Assembly (NCBI RefSeq): GCF_019890635.1
Contig: NZ_JAIOAB010000025.1
Coordinates: 28,666-92,665, forward strand
From: Streptomyces sennicomposti
GTDB taxonomy: Bacteria; Actinomycetota; Actinomycetes; Streptomycetales; Streptomycetaceae
DNA: 64,000 nucleotides
Direction: 5' to 3'
Part shown: positions 44,651 through 53,400 of the stretch, one piece after another
Numbering within the stretch: the first letter of the stretch is position 1
Layout of the letters: each line of letters opens with the position of its first letter
Made by a program: the position numbers and the translations under genes
The notes under the pieces: generated by a model
Told to the model about the DNA's origin: nothing
What the model saw: only the letters and a program-made list of their open reading frames with translations
Databases searched by the model: none

Positions 44651-45589
44651 CTACTTCGGCGGGGCGTCGGCCAACGGGGGCGGGCGGCGGCCCATTCGGT
44701 CGCAGGCGTCCACCACGGCCTGCTCGACCTCGTCCACCGGGCGGCCGGCCTCGGTCGCCTTGGCGACGGCCAGTGCGGCGGTCTGCACGGTCAGCGCGCG
44801 GGCCGCGGTGTCCAGGGCGGTCCACGGGTCGCCGGTCGCCGGGACGGCCGGTCCGCCCGCCGCGCGGTAGGCGGCGAGGAACCGGCTCCACGCCTCGGGC
44901 GGAAGCAGTCCGCAGGCGAACCAGGCGGCGGGGCGGCCGAGGTCCCAGGCGGGCACGCCGGCGCCGAGGTCGTCGACGTCGATCAGCTTCCAGGGGCCGT
45001 CGGGGGCCGGGTGGCGCACCAGTTGGCCGAGGTGGAGGTCGCCGTGGCAGAGGCGGCCGGGGCCGGGCATGGGCGCCTCGGCGCGGGCCCAGGCGGGGAG
45101 CGTGGCCCAGGCGCGCAGGACGGGAGGCGCGGCGGGGTGATCCGGGGCGGCCGCGACGAGGCGGGCGATGGCCTGCGCCGCCTTCGCCGGGCCGCGCATC
45201 GGGGGCAGGCCGGGCGGAACGGGGCTGCGGTGCAGCCGGGCCAGGAGCGTCGCGGCGGCTTCCCAGGGCGCGGCGTCGGGGTCGTCGGGGTCCACGGGGG
45301 CGCCGTAGGGCCAGAGGGTGACGAGGCGGTCGTGGAGCGGGGCGGGGTGCGGAGCGAGCGGGGGCAGCAGGACGCCGGGGAGCCGGGCTGCTGTGGCGAC
45401 GCGCAGGGCGAGCGGGCCGGGGTCGGTGCCGGGGGCGTGGGCCTTGGCGACGGCGCCGGCGTGCCGGACGACCGTGGCGTCGGGGCGGGCGGCGAGGACG
45501 CCCGCCTCGCAGGGGCAGCCGTCCGCGTCGCGGTGGGCGGCCCGGACGGCCCGCGCGGTCAGCTCGGGCAGCAGGGCGTCGGCGGTCAC
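44651..45589 (-). CDS. aminoglycoside phosphotransferase-fold kinase of unknown substrate
   Basis: The 312-residue protein has the APH/choline kinase catalytic motif LCHGDLHLGQLV and the metal-binding IDVDDLGAGVPAWDLG. The N-terminal lobe is poorly conserved. APH-fold kinases act on many small molecules, so there is no basis for calling it a resistance gene. GTG 45589 is chosen. A triple 25-bp direct repeat begins 31 bases upstream. Confidence 0.82.
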   Translation of the reverse strand: MTADALLPELTARAVRAAHRDADGCPCEAGVLAARPDATVVRHAGAVAKAHAPGTDPGPLALRVATAARLPGVLLPPLAPHPAPLHDRLVTLWPYGAPVDPDDPDAAPWEAAATLLARLHRSPVPPGLPPMRGPAKAAQAIARLVAAAPDHPAAPPVLRAWATLPAWARAEAPMPGPGRLCHGDLHLGQLVRHPAPDGPWKLIDVDDLGAGVPAWDLGRPAAWFACGLLPPEAWSRFLAAYRAAGGPAVPATGDPWTALDTAARALTVQTAALAVAKATEAGRPVDEVEQAVVDACDRMGRRPPPLADAPPK

Positions 45590-45620
45590 GGGGCTCCCTC
45601 GGGTACGGCGGCGACCGTGA

Positions 45621-45695
45621 GCTTATGAGGTGCACGTGCTCGTGGGCTTATGAGGCGCACGTGCTCGTGGGCTCACGAGGTGCACGTGCTCGCGG
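45621..45695. repeat. three 25-bp direct repeats upstream of the APH-fold gene
   Basis: Units at 45621-45645, 45646-45670 and 45671-45695 share GCTTATGAGG followed by YGCACGTGCTCGTGG (third unit diverged at the edges). Each contains the palindrome GCACGTGC. The array lies between the divergently oriented APH-fold start region and the end of a small leftward gene, in the position of a promoter or operator for the former. Confidence 0.85.
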
Positions 45696-45844
45696 GGTGT
45701 GCGGGAGGAGGGGGAGGAAAGGGCGATGCCGGCGCAGCTCCCCAGCTGCGCCGGCATCCTGCCGTCCGCCGCACCCCCGTCCCCACGGGGTTTCATGGGT
45801 GGATGTCCCCGCCCGGACCGCTCTTCCGGGCCTGGGGACGCCGC

Positions 45845-46039
45845 TCAGCGCCCCAGCATCACGCCCACGGACGACGCCTGTGTGGCCACCGTCTCCCAGC
45901 CGTCGAAGACGAGCAGGAGCAGGGCCGCCAGGGGAAGGGCCATCAGCGTCGCCACCAAGGGGTGGCGACGGCCCGTACGGCGTGGGCGCGTGCCGCGTCC
46001 CTGTCCGCGGAGGAGTGTCCGCGGTGCCGTGTGGGCCAT
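45845..46039 (-). CDS. small membrane protein (64 aa) of unknown function
   Basis: The 64-residue protein has an Arg-rich, Thr-rich first half (MAHTAPRTLLRGQGRGTRPR) and one membrane segment (LVATLMALPLAALLLLVF). ATG 46039 has an excellent ribosome binding site (GGAGAGGGACC). I do not recognise it, but the start site and the topology make it credible. Confidence 0.65.
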   Translation of the reverse strand: MAHTAPRTLLRGQGRGTRPRRTGRRHPLVATLMALPLAALLLLVFDGWETVATQASSVGVMLGR

Positions 46040-46629
46040 GGTCCCTCTCCTGACCGTGTCGGTTGTCGTCTGCGGCGGCGAGCGCTTGACCTCGGGGGAC
46101 GAGTGCTGCGCCCACCGCCTGACCTCAAATCTAGGCGCGCGGCGGCGGCCGGGCGTCATGCCCTCGTACCCCTTGCCGGGCATCCGGGAGGATGAGCCGG
46201 GCGCCGGGGCGTACTCCCCTGGGTGGAGACGTCGCGGCGGGTCTCGGGGTCTTCCCGGAGGGGACGCCCGGAGTGTCCGGGGTTGAGGCGTTTCCACTGG
46301 TGACTTCGCTCACTTCCGTCAAGTCCGGGTGGTCCGGTGTCCACCCCCGCCGGTCGGGCGCGTCCGCCGCCGGACCATGGCCGTCCGCCGGGTCGCGCGC
46401 ACCGGCGGCCCGCTCCTTCCGGCCGCGCGGGAAGACGCCAACCCCCTTGGCCCGGCGAGCGGTTGGGGCTCCTGCGGTGACCGGGCCGGCCGGGCCGACG
46501 GTTCGCTGACCGTCCCTCAAGTGGCCCGTGGGGCAATGACGATCGGTCGGGTCGAGAGGGCGCGGCCTATGCGCGGGAACGGCCCCGGAAACGTAAGCTG
46601 TGGCTCGTCACAGGGACCGGGCAGCGGGG
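46040..46629. other. 590-base region without a supported gene
   Basis: Several overlapping open frames cross this region on both strands, but all are Arg/Pro/Gly-rich, lack ribosome binding sites and show no recognisable motif. It should contain the promoters of the 64-residue protein and of the Ser/Thr kinase. Confidence 0.5.
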
Positions 46630-46635
46630 ATGAAC

Positions 46636-48087
46636 ATGGCGATGATGCGCCTGAGGCGCGAGGACCCGCGCGTCGTCGGCTCGTTCAGGCTTCACCGACG
46701 GCTCGGCGCGGGCGGGATGGGCGTGGTCTACCTCGGCTCCGACCGCAAGGGCCAGCGGGTGGCGTTGAAGGTCATCCGGCCGGATCTCGCGGAGGACCAG
46801 GAGTTCCGTTCGCGCTTCGCGCGCGAGGTCTCGGCGGCCCGCCGGATCCGGGGCGGGTGCACGGCGCGGCTGGTGGCGGCGGACCTGGAGGCGGACCGGC
46901 CGTGGTTCGCCACGCAGTACGTGCCCGGGCCGTCGCTGCACGACAAGGTGGCCGACGAGGGCGCGCTCGGCGCGGCGGAGGCGGCGGCGATCGGCGCCGC
47001 GCTGTCCGAGGGGCTGGTCGCCGTGCACGAGGCCGGGGTGGTGCACCGGGACCTGAAGCCGTCCAACATCCTGCTGTCCCCGAAGGGGCCGCGGATCATC
47101 GACTTCGGCATCGCCTGGGCGACCGGCGCCTCGACGCTCACGCATGTCGGCACCGCGGTCGGCTCCCCCGGCTTCCTCGCCCCGGAGCAGGTGCGCGGGG
47201 CGGCCGTCTCCCCGGCCACCGACGTGTTCTCGCTGGGGGCCACGCTGGCGTACGCGTCGACGGGCGACTCGCCGTTCGGGCACGGCAGTTCCGAGGTGAT
47301 GCTGTATCGCGTGGTGCACGAGGAGCCGCAACTGCACGGCGTGCCCGACGCGCTGGCCCCGCTCGTGCGGGCCTGTCTGGCCAAGGACCCGGAGGAGCGG
47401 CCGAGCACGCTGCAGTTGTCGCTGCGGCTGAAGGAGATCGCCGCGCGCGAGGCGCAGGGCCTGGGCGATCTGCGGCCGCCGGCGCCGCGTGCCGCGGAGG
47501 CGGACCGGCCGACCGGGCGGCTCGCCGACACCTATCCCGACCAGCAGCGCGCCACCTACCCGGAGCAGCAGCGCGCCGGCCGTCCCGAGCAGTCGCGGTC
47601 CGGCTACGCCGAGTCGCAGCGCGGGCGGCGGCGTCCGCAGGGCTCCTCGCAGGCCACGCCCGCCCCGCGCGGCACGGTGCCGCCGTCGCGCAGCGGCACT
47701 CCGCCGCGCACGGGCGGCTCTCCCCGCAGCGGCGGTGCGCCGCGCGCCCGTAACGGGAGCGGGCGGCCGATCCCGGCCTCGCGCGGTGGTTCCCGGCCGG
47801 GCGGCGGCGCCCGTCCGGCTCAGCGGGGCGGCGCCGCCCGGCCCCGGCCGCGCAACACCTCCACCGGCCGGCGGCCCGCCAATCCCCGGCTGCTGCGGCA
47901 GCGGCTGTTCGTGTTCGTGGTGGTGACGCTGCTGGTCGCCCTCGGCATCGCGGCGGCGCAGGGGTGCCAGGGGCCCTCGCGGGGTCTCGGCGGCGACGGC
48001 GGCGCGGTGACGGGACCCGTGCACGCGGCGGCGGCCCCGGCCGTCCCGGACGCGGACCCCGCGTCGGCTTCCGCCGCCGGTCGCTAG
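46636..48087 (+). CDS. membrane-anchored Ser/Thr protein kinase (PknB type)
   Basis: The 483-residue protein has a full Hanks-type kinase domain: glycine loop GAGGMGVVYLG (24-34), ATP-binding Lys45 in VALKVI, catalytic HRDLKPSN (138-145), DFGIA and the P+1 region GSPGFLAPEQ. A 150-residue low-complexity Arg/Pro/Gly/Ser linker with repeated YPEQQRA-like words follows, then one membrane helix at about 422-441 (RLFVFVVVTLLVALGIAAAQ) and a short external tail of about 40 residues without PASTA domains. I chose ATG 46636 (MAMMRLRRED), with GGGG six bases upstream; ATG 46630 is an alternative. Signal and substrates are unknown. Confidence 0.93.
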   Translation: MAMMRLRREDPRVVGSFRLHRRLGAGGMGVVYLGSDRKGQRVALKVIRPDLAEDQEFRSRFAREVSAARRIRGGCTARLVAADLEADRPWFATQYVPGPSLHDKVADEGALGAAEAAAIGAALSEGLVAVHEAGVVHRDLKPSNILLSPKGPRIIDFGIAWATGASTLTHVGTAVGSPGFLAPEQVRGAAVSPATDVFSLGATLAYASTGDSPFGHGSSEVMLYRVVHEEPQLHGVPDALAPLVRACLAKDPEERPSTLQLSLRLKEIAAREAQGLGDLRPPAPRAAEADRPTGRLADTYPDQQRATYPEQQRAGRPEQSRSGYAESQRGRRRPQGSSQATPAPRGTVPPSRSGTPPRTGGSPRSGGAPRARNGSGRPIPASRGGSRPGGGARPAQRGGAARPRPRNTSTGRRPANPRLLRQRLFVFVVVTLLVALGIAAAQGCQGPSRGLGGDGGAVTGPVHAAAAPAVPDADPASASAAGR

Positions 48088-48117
48088 CCCGGCCCCCGGC
48101 GGGCGGCGGGACTCCGC

Positions 48118-48936
48118 TCAGTCCGTCGGGCGGCCCGCGGTCACCGCGTAGAAGGCGACCGCCGCGGCCGCGCCGACGTTGAGGGAGTCGATGCCGTGGG
48201 ACATGGGGATGCGGACCCACTCGTCGGCGGCCGACAGGGCGCGCTGTGACAGGCCGGTGCCTTCCGCGCCGAGCAGCAGCGCGACGCGGTCCATCCGGTG
48301 CGGGGCGACCTCGTCCAGCGGCTTCGCCCTCTCGTGCGGGGTGAGGGCGAGCAGCGTGAACCCGGCCGCGCGGACCGGCTCCAGGTCGCCCGGCCAGCGG
48401 TCGAGGCGGGCGTAGGGCACGGAGAAGACGGCGCCCATCGACACCTTGACGCTGCGGCGGTACAGCGGGTCGGCGCAGTCCGGGGAGAGCAGGACGGCGT
48501 CCATGCCGAGGGCCGCGGCCGAGCGGAAGATCGCGCCGATGTTGGTGTGGTCGTTGACCGACTCCATGACGGCGACCCGGCGGGCGGTGCGCAGCACGTC
48601 GGCGGCGGCGGGCAGGGGCTTGCGTTGCATGGCGGCGAGCGCGCCGCGGTGCACGTGGTAGCCGGTGACCTGCTCGGCGACGTCGGGGGCGGCGACGTAG
48701 ACCGGGGCCGTGAGGCCGTCGATGACGTCGCGCAGGGGCTCGACCCACTTGGCGGACAGCAGCATCGACCGGGCCGTGTAGCCGGCGTCGAGGGCCCGGC
48801 GGATGACCTTCTCGCCCTCGGCGATGAACAGGCCCTCGGCGGGTTCGCGGCGGCGGCGCAGTTCGACGTCGGTCAGGTCCGTGTAGTCGTGCAGGCGCGG
48901 GTCGGCGGGGTCGTCGACGGTGATGAGTTCGGCCAC
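48118..48936 (-). CDS. TrmH/SpoU family RNA 2'-O-methyltransferase
   Basis: The 272-residue SPOUT methyltransferase has the three SpoU motifs: NDHTNIGAIFRSAAALG, LLLGAEGTGLS and IPMSHGIDSLNVGAAAAVA, plus the N-terminal substrate-binding domain (GLFIAEGEKVIRRAL). It methylates ribose in tRNA or rRNA; the target cannot be told. GTG 48936 (VAELITVDDP) lacks a good Shine-Dalgarno. It lies 53 bases after cobA. Confidence 0.92.
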   Translation of the reverse strand: MAELITVDDPADPRLHDYTDLTDVELRRRREPAEGLFIAEGEKVIRRALDAGYTARSMLLSAKWVEPLRDVIDGLTAPVYVAAPDVAEQVTGYHVHRGALAAMQRKPLPAAADVLRTARRVAVMESVNDHTNIGAIFRSAAALGMDAVLLSPDCADPLYRRSVKVSMGAVFSVPYARLDRWPGDLEPVRAAGFTLLALTPHERAKPLDEVAPHRMDRVALLLGAEGTGLSQRALSAADEWVRIPMSHGIDSLNVGAAAAVAFYAVTAGRPTD

Positions 48937-48989
48937 GGGGGTGTCACTGCCTTGTCCTGGTGCGGTGCGAGGGTCTCGGGCGGCGCGGG

Positions 48990-50222
48990 TCAGCCGGCGG
49001 CGGGCGGGCCCACCGCGACGACCGGGCCGACGACGATGACGGCCGGCGGCTTGACGTCCTCGGCGCGCACGGTCTCGGCGACGGTGGCGAGGGTGGCGTC
49101 GACGCGGCGCTGGGCGGCGGTCGTGCCTTCCTGGACCAGGGCGACGGGGGTGTCGGGGGACTTGCCGTGGGCGACGAGCGTCTCGGCGATCCTGCCTATC
49201 TTGTCGACGCCCATGAGGATCACGAGGGTGCCGGTGAGCCGGGCGAGGCTCGGCCAGTCCACCAGGGAGCGCTCGTCGTCGGGGGCCACGTGCCCGCTGA
49301 CCACGGTGAACTCGTGCGCCACCCCGCGGTGGGTGACGGGGATGCCGGCCGCGCCGGGCACCGAGATGGAGCTGGAGATGCCGGGGACCACGGTGCAGGG
49401 GATGCCGGCCTCGGCGAGCGCCTGCAGCTCCTCCATGCCGCGGCCGAAGACGTAGGGGTCGCCGCCCTTGAGGCGGACCACCGACCTGCCCTGCTTGGCG
49501 TGCTCGATGAGCGCGTTGTTGATGGCCTCCTGCGCCATGTACCGGCCGTAGGGGATCTTCGCCGCGTCGATCACCTCGACGTGCGGCGGGAGTTCGGCGA
49601 GCAGGTCGCGCGGGCCGAGCCGGTCGGCGATGACGACGTCGGCCTCGGCGAGCAGCCTGCGGCCGCGCACCGTGATCAGGTCGGGGTCGCCGGGGCCGCC
49701 GCCGACCAGGGCGACGCCGGGGGTGCGGGTGCGGTGGTGGGGGGCGACGAGGGTGCCGTCGCGCAGGCCCTCGACGACCGCGTCGCGGATCGCGGCGGTG
49801 TGCCGGGGGTCGCGGCCGCGTGCGTCGGTGGTGAGCACGGCGACCGTGACGCCCTCGCTGTGGCCGGTGGCCGGGGTCCAGGCGGTCGCCGCGTCGGCGT
49901 CGTCGGAGCGGACGCACCACACCCGGTGGGCTTCCGCCTCGGCGGAGGCGCGGGTGTTCGCGTCGTGGTCGCTGGTGGCGATCAGCGCGTACCAGGCGTC
50001 CGCGAGGTCGCCCTCCCGGTAGGGGCGGCGCTCCCAGGCGATCTCGCCCGCGTCCGCCATCGCCTCCACCGACGCCGTGGCCTCGGGCGAGACGAGCACG
50101 ATGTCCGCGCCGGCCGCGATCAGCGCGGGCAGCCGGCGCTGGGCGACCTGGCCGCCGCCGAGGACGACCACGCGACGGCCGGTCAGACGGAGGCCTACGG
50201 GATAGGCGGGGTGTTCGGCCAT
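48990..50222 (-). CDS. cobA: uroporphyrinogen-III C-methyltransferase fused to precorrin-2 dehydrogenase domain
   Basis: The 410-residue protein joins two activities of siroheme/cobalamin synthesis. Residues 1-165 are a Met8/CysG-N-like NAD-dependent precorrin-2 dehydrogenase domain with the dinucleotide loop VVVLGGGQVAQRRL. Residues 168-410 are the SAM-dependent methyltransferase (VALVGGGPGDPDLITVRG, VVRLKGGDPYVFGRG, PVTHRGVAHEFTVVSGH). It resembles CysG without a separate ferrochelatase call. ATG 50222. It is downstream of the BluB-CobT gene across a terminator-like hairpin. Confidence 0.93.
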   Translation of the reverse strand: MAEHPAYPVGLRLTGRRVVVLGGGQVAQRRLPALIAAGADIVLVSPEATASVEAMADAGEIAWERRPYREGDLADAWYALIATSDHDANTRASAEAEAHRVWCVRSDDADAATAWTPATGHSEGVTVAVLTTDARGRDPRHTAAIRDAVVEGLRDGTLVAPHHRTRTPGVALVGGGPGDPDLITVRGRRLLAEADVVIADRLGPRDLLAELPPHVEVIDAAKIPYGRYMAQEAINNALIEHAKQGRSVVRLKGGDPYVFGRGMEELQALAEAGIPCTVVPGISSSISVPGAAGIPVTHRGVAHEFTVVSGHVAPDDERSLVDWPSLARLTGTLVILMGVDKIGRIAETLVAHGKSPDTPVALVQEGTTAAQRRVDATLATVAETVRAEDVKPPAVIVVGPVVAVGPPAAG

Positions 50223-50351
50223 GGGAGTGCGGCTCCTCGTCCGGGCGGCCGCGGCAGGGCGGCGCCGTGGCAGCGGTCGAAGCGGTGGGGACGGGGCGCT
50301 ACGGCTCCGGAGCGGCCCTGACGTGCGGATTCTAGACGTGGGTTCAGCGTA

Positions 50352-50398
50352 CGGCCGGGCCGGGGGTGCCCGCAGGGTGCGCATCCCCGGCCGGGCCG
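50352..50398 (-). terminator. hairpin downstream of the BluB-CobT gene
   Basis: CGGCCGGGCCGGGGGTGC from 50352 pairs with GCATCCCCGGCCGGGCCG ending at 50398, with one mismatch and one wobble over 18 positions. It starts 9 bases after the stop codon. Confidence 0.8.
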
Positions 50399-50406
50399 CG
50401 GCTGGG

Positions 50407-53400
50407 CTACTTCTCGGTGACGCCCGCCGAGTCGAACGTCGCCACCTCGTGCATGGCCCGCGCCGTGCTCTGCACCAGCGGCAGGGCGAGCAGCGCGCCG
50501 GTGCCCTCCCCCAGGCGCAGGTCGAGGTCGACCAGGGGGCGCAGCCCGAGCTTGTTGAGGGCGGCCACGTGCCCGGGTTCGGCGCTGCGGTGGCCCGCGA
50601 TGCAGGCGGCCAGCACCTCGGGGGCGATGGCGCGGGCGACCAGGGCGGCGGCGCCGGCGCTGACGCCGTCCAAGATCACCGGCGTGCGCAGGGAGGCGCC
50701 GCCGAGCAGCAGGCCGACCATGGCCGCGTGCTCGAAGCCGCCGACTGCGGCGAGGACGCCGATGGGGTCGGCCGGGTCCGGCTGGTGCAGTTCCAGGGCG
50801 CGGCGGACGACCTCGGTCTTGCGGGCCAGCGTCTCGTCGTTGATGCCGGTGCCGCGGCCGGTGACCTCGGCGGGGTCGGCGCCGGTGTAGACGGAGATGA
50901 GGGCGGCGGACGCGGTGGTGTTCGCGATGCCCATCTCACCGGTGAGCAGCGCCTTGTTGCCGGCGGCGACCAGGTCCCGGGCGGTCTCGATGCCGACCTC
51001 GATGGCCTTCTTGGCCTCCTCGCGGGTCATGGCGGGGCCGGCGGTCATGTCGGAGGTGCCGCCGCGGATCTTGCGGGGCAGCAGTCCGGGGCTGGCCGGG
51101 AGGTCGGCGATGACGCCCACGTCCACGACGCAGACCTCGGCGCCCACCTGGGTCGCGAAGGCGTTGCAGACCGCTCCCCCGCCGAGGAAGTTGCCCACCA
51201 TCTGGGCGGTGACCTCCTGCGGCCACGGGGTGACGCCCTGGGCGTGCACGCCGTGGTCGCCGGCGAAGATCGCGACGGCCGCGGGCTCCGGGATCGGCGG
51301 CGGGCACTGCCGGGACAGCCCGGACAGCTGCGCGGAGATGATCTCCAGCATGCCGAGCGCGCCGGCCGGCTTGGTCATCCGCTTCTGCCGCTCCCAGGCC
51401 TCGCCGAGCGCCTTGGCATCCAGCGGCCTGATCCCGGCGACGGTCTCGGCGAGCAGGTCGTGCGGGTCCTCGCCCGGCAGGGCGCGGCGGCCGTACGTCT
51501 CCTCGTGCACGACCCAGGACAGCGGGCGGCGCTTGGACCAGCCGGCCTGCATCAGCTCGGGCTCGTCCGGGAACTCGTCGACGTAGCCGACGCACAGGTA
51601 GGCGATGACCTCCAGGTGCTCGGGCAGGCCGAGGGTGCGGACCATCTCGCGCTCGTCGAAGAAGCTGACCCAGCCGACGCCGAGGCCTTCGGCGCGGGCG
51701 GCGAGCCAGAGGTTCTCGACGGCGAGGGCGGCCGAGTAGGGCGCCATCTGCGGCTGGGTGTGCCGGCCGAGGGTGTGGCGGCCGCCGCGGGTGGGGTCGG
51801 CGGTGACGACGATGTTCACCGGGGTCTCGAGGATGGCCTCGATCTTCAGCGCCTTGAACTGCTTGGCCCGGCCCTTGGGCAGCGACCTGGCGTACGCGTC
51901 GCGCTGCCGCATGGCCAGTTCGTGCATGGCGCGGCGGGTCTCGGCGGAGCGGATGACGACGAAGTCCCAGGGCTGGGAGTGGCCCACGGACGGCGCGGTG
52001 TGGGCGGCCTCCAGGACGCGCAGCAGCACCTCGTGCGGGATGGGGTCGCTGCGGAAGCCGTTGCGGATGTCGCGGCGCTCGCGCATCACGCGGAGCACGG
52101 CCTCGCGCTCGGCCTCGTCGTAGCCGGGCGCGGCCGGGCCGGTGGACTGTCGTGCTTCTGCCACTGCGGCCGTGCTCTCTTCCTGGTGCTCTTCCTGGTG
52201 CTCTTCCTCGGCGGCGGCCCGGGCGTCCGGGTCGTCCGGGTGCTGGTCCGCCTGCGCTGCGGGCGCCTCGCCGGGCGCGGCGGGCACGCTGTCGCCGTCG
52301 CGGGGCGCGGGGACGGAGACGGCCGGTTCCGCCGTCTCGCCCTGGGGTGCGGCGGGCTGCTCGGCCGGTGCGTCGTACGCCTCCGGGGCCTGCTGCGGGG
52401 CGATGGGCGCCGAGGCCTCGACCGCGACGACGTGACCCACGGCGAGGTCGGGGTGGTGCTGTACGGGGACCTCGGGGAGCGGGGCGGCGTCGGCCGGCTC
52501 GGCCTGCCCGCCCTGCTCGGCGTGGGGGCCGGGCTGGGGCTGGGGGGCTTGCGGGTTCTCGGCCGCGGCGGCCTCGGGAGTGGCGAACTCGGGTGCCGCG
52601 TCGGCCGGTCGGGGCGACTGGCCGGCCGCGGGCGCGGGGGCTGTCTGAGGCTGGGCGGCGTCGGCCGGGGCGGGCACGGCGACGGGCTGAGCGGCCTCGG
52701 CCGGGGCGGCGGCGAGGGGCTGGGCCTCTACGGCCTGCCCGGGCGCGGCGTCCGTGGGGGCGTCGGCGGACTCGGGCGCACCGGTCACCGGGGGCGTGGC
52801 CTCCGGGACGGCCGCCTGGGGGGCGGGCGCCTCGGGGGTTGCGGCGGCGACGGGTACGGCGCTCTGCGGGTCGGCTTCCGGGGCCTGCGCGGGGGCGGGC
52901 GACGGCGGCTGAGCCTGGTCGGCCGCCTCGGGGGCGACCTGCGCCGGGGCCTCCGGGGTGGGCACGGCCTGGTGCTCGGGGGCGGCCTCGGGGTGCGGTG
53001 CGGGGGCGGCTGCTGCCTCCGTGGCGGAGGCGGCCACGGCCTCGGGGGCGGGGGCGGCCTCCGGGGCGGGGGCGGTCGCTGCTTCGGGGGCGGGAGCGGT
53101 CTCGGGCTGTGCCTGCGGGTGCGGCTGGGCGGCGTCGGGCGCGGGGGCGGGCACGGGGGCCGCCTCCGTCGCCTGGACGGGCTGGGCGTCGCCGGCCTGG
53201 GCGGCCTCCGCGACCTGCGAGGCCTCGGGGGCCTGCTGGGCCGGGAGAGCCTGCTCGGGAGCGGGAGCCTGCTCCGGAGCGGGTGCCTCCTCGGCGACGG
53301 GGGTCTGCGCCGGGGCGGTGGCCTGGTCGGCGGCGAGGGACTGCTCCGGGGCGCTGACCTCGGCGGCGGGGGCCTGCTGCGGGACAGCCGTCTGCTCGGG

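Noticed and set aside
44651..45589. Aminoglycoside resistance gene
   Set aside because: The APH fold occurs in many non-resistance kinases; nothing in sequence or context points to an antibiotic substrate.
46131..46536. Overlapping frames on the minus strand upstream of the Ser/Thr kinase
   Set aside because: Arg/Pro/Gly-rich products without ribosome binding sites or motifs, typical of noncoding high-G+C DNA.
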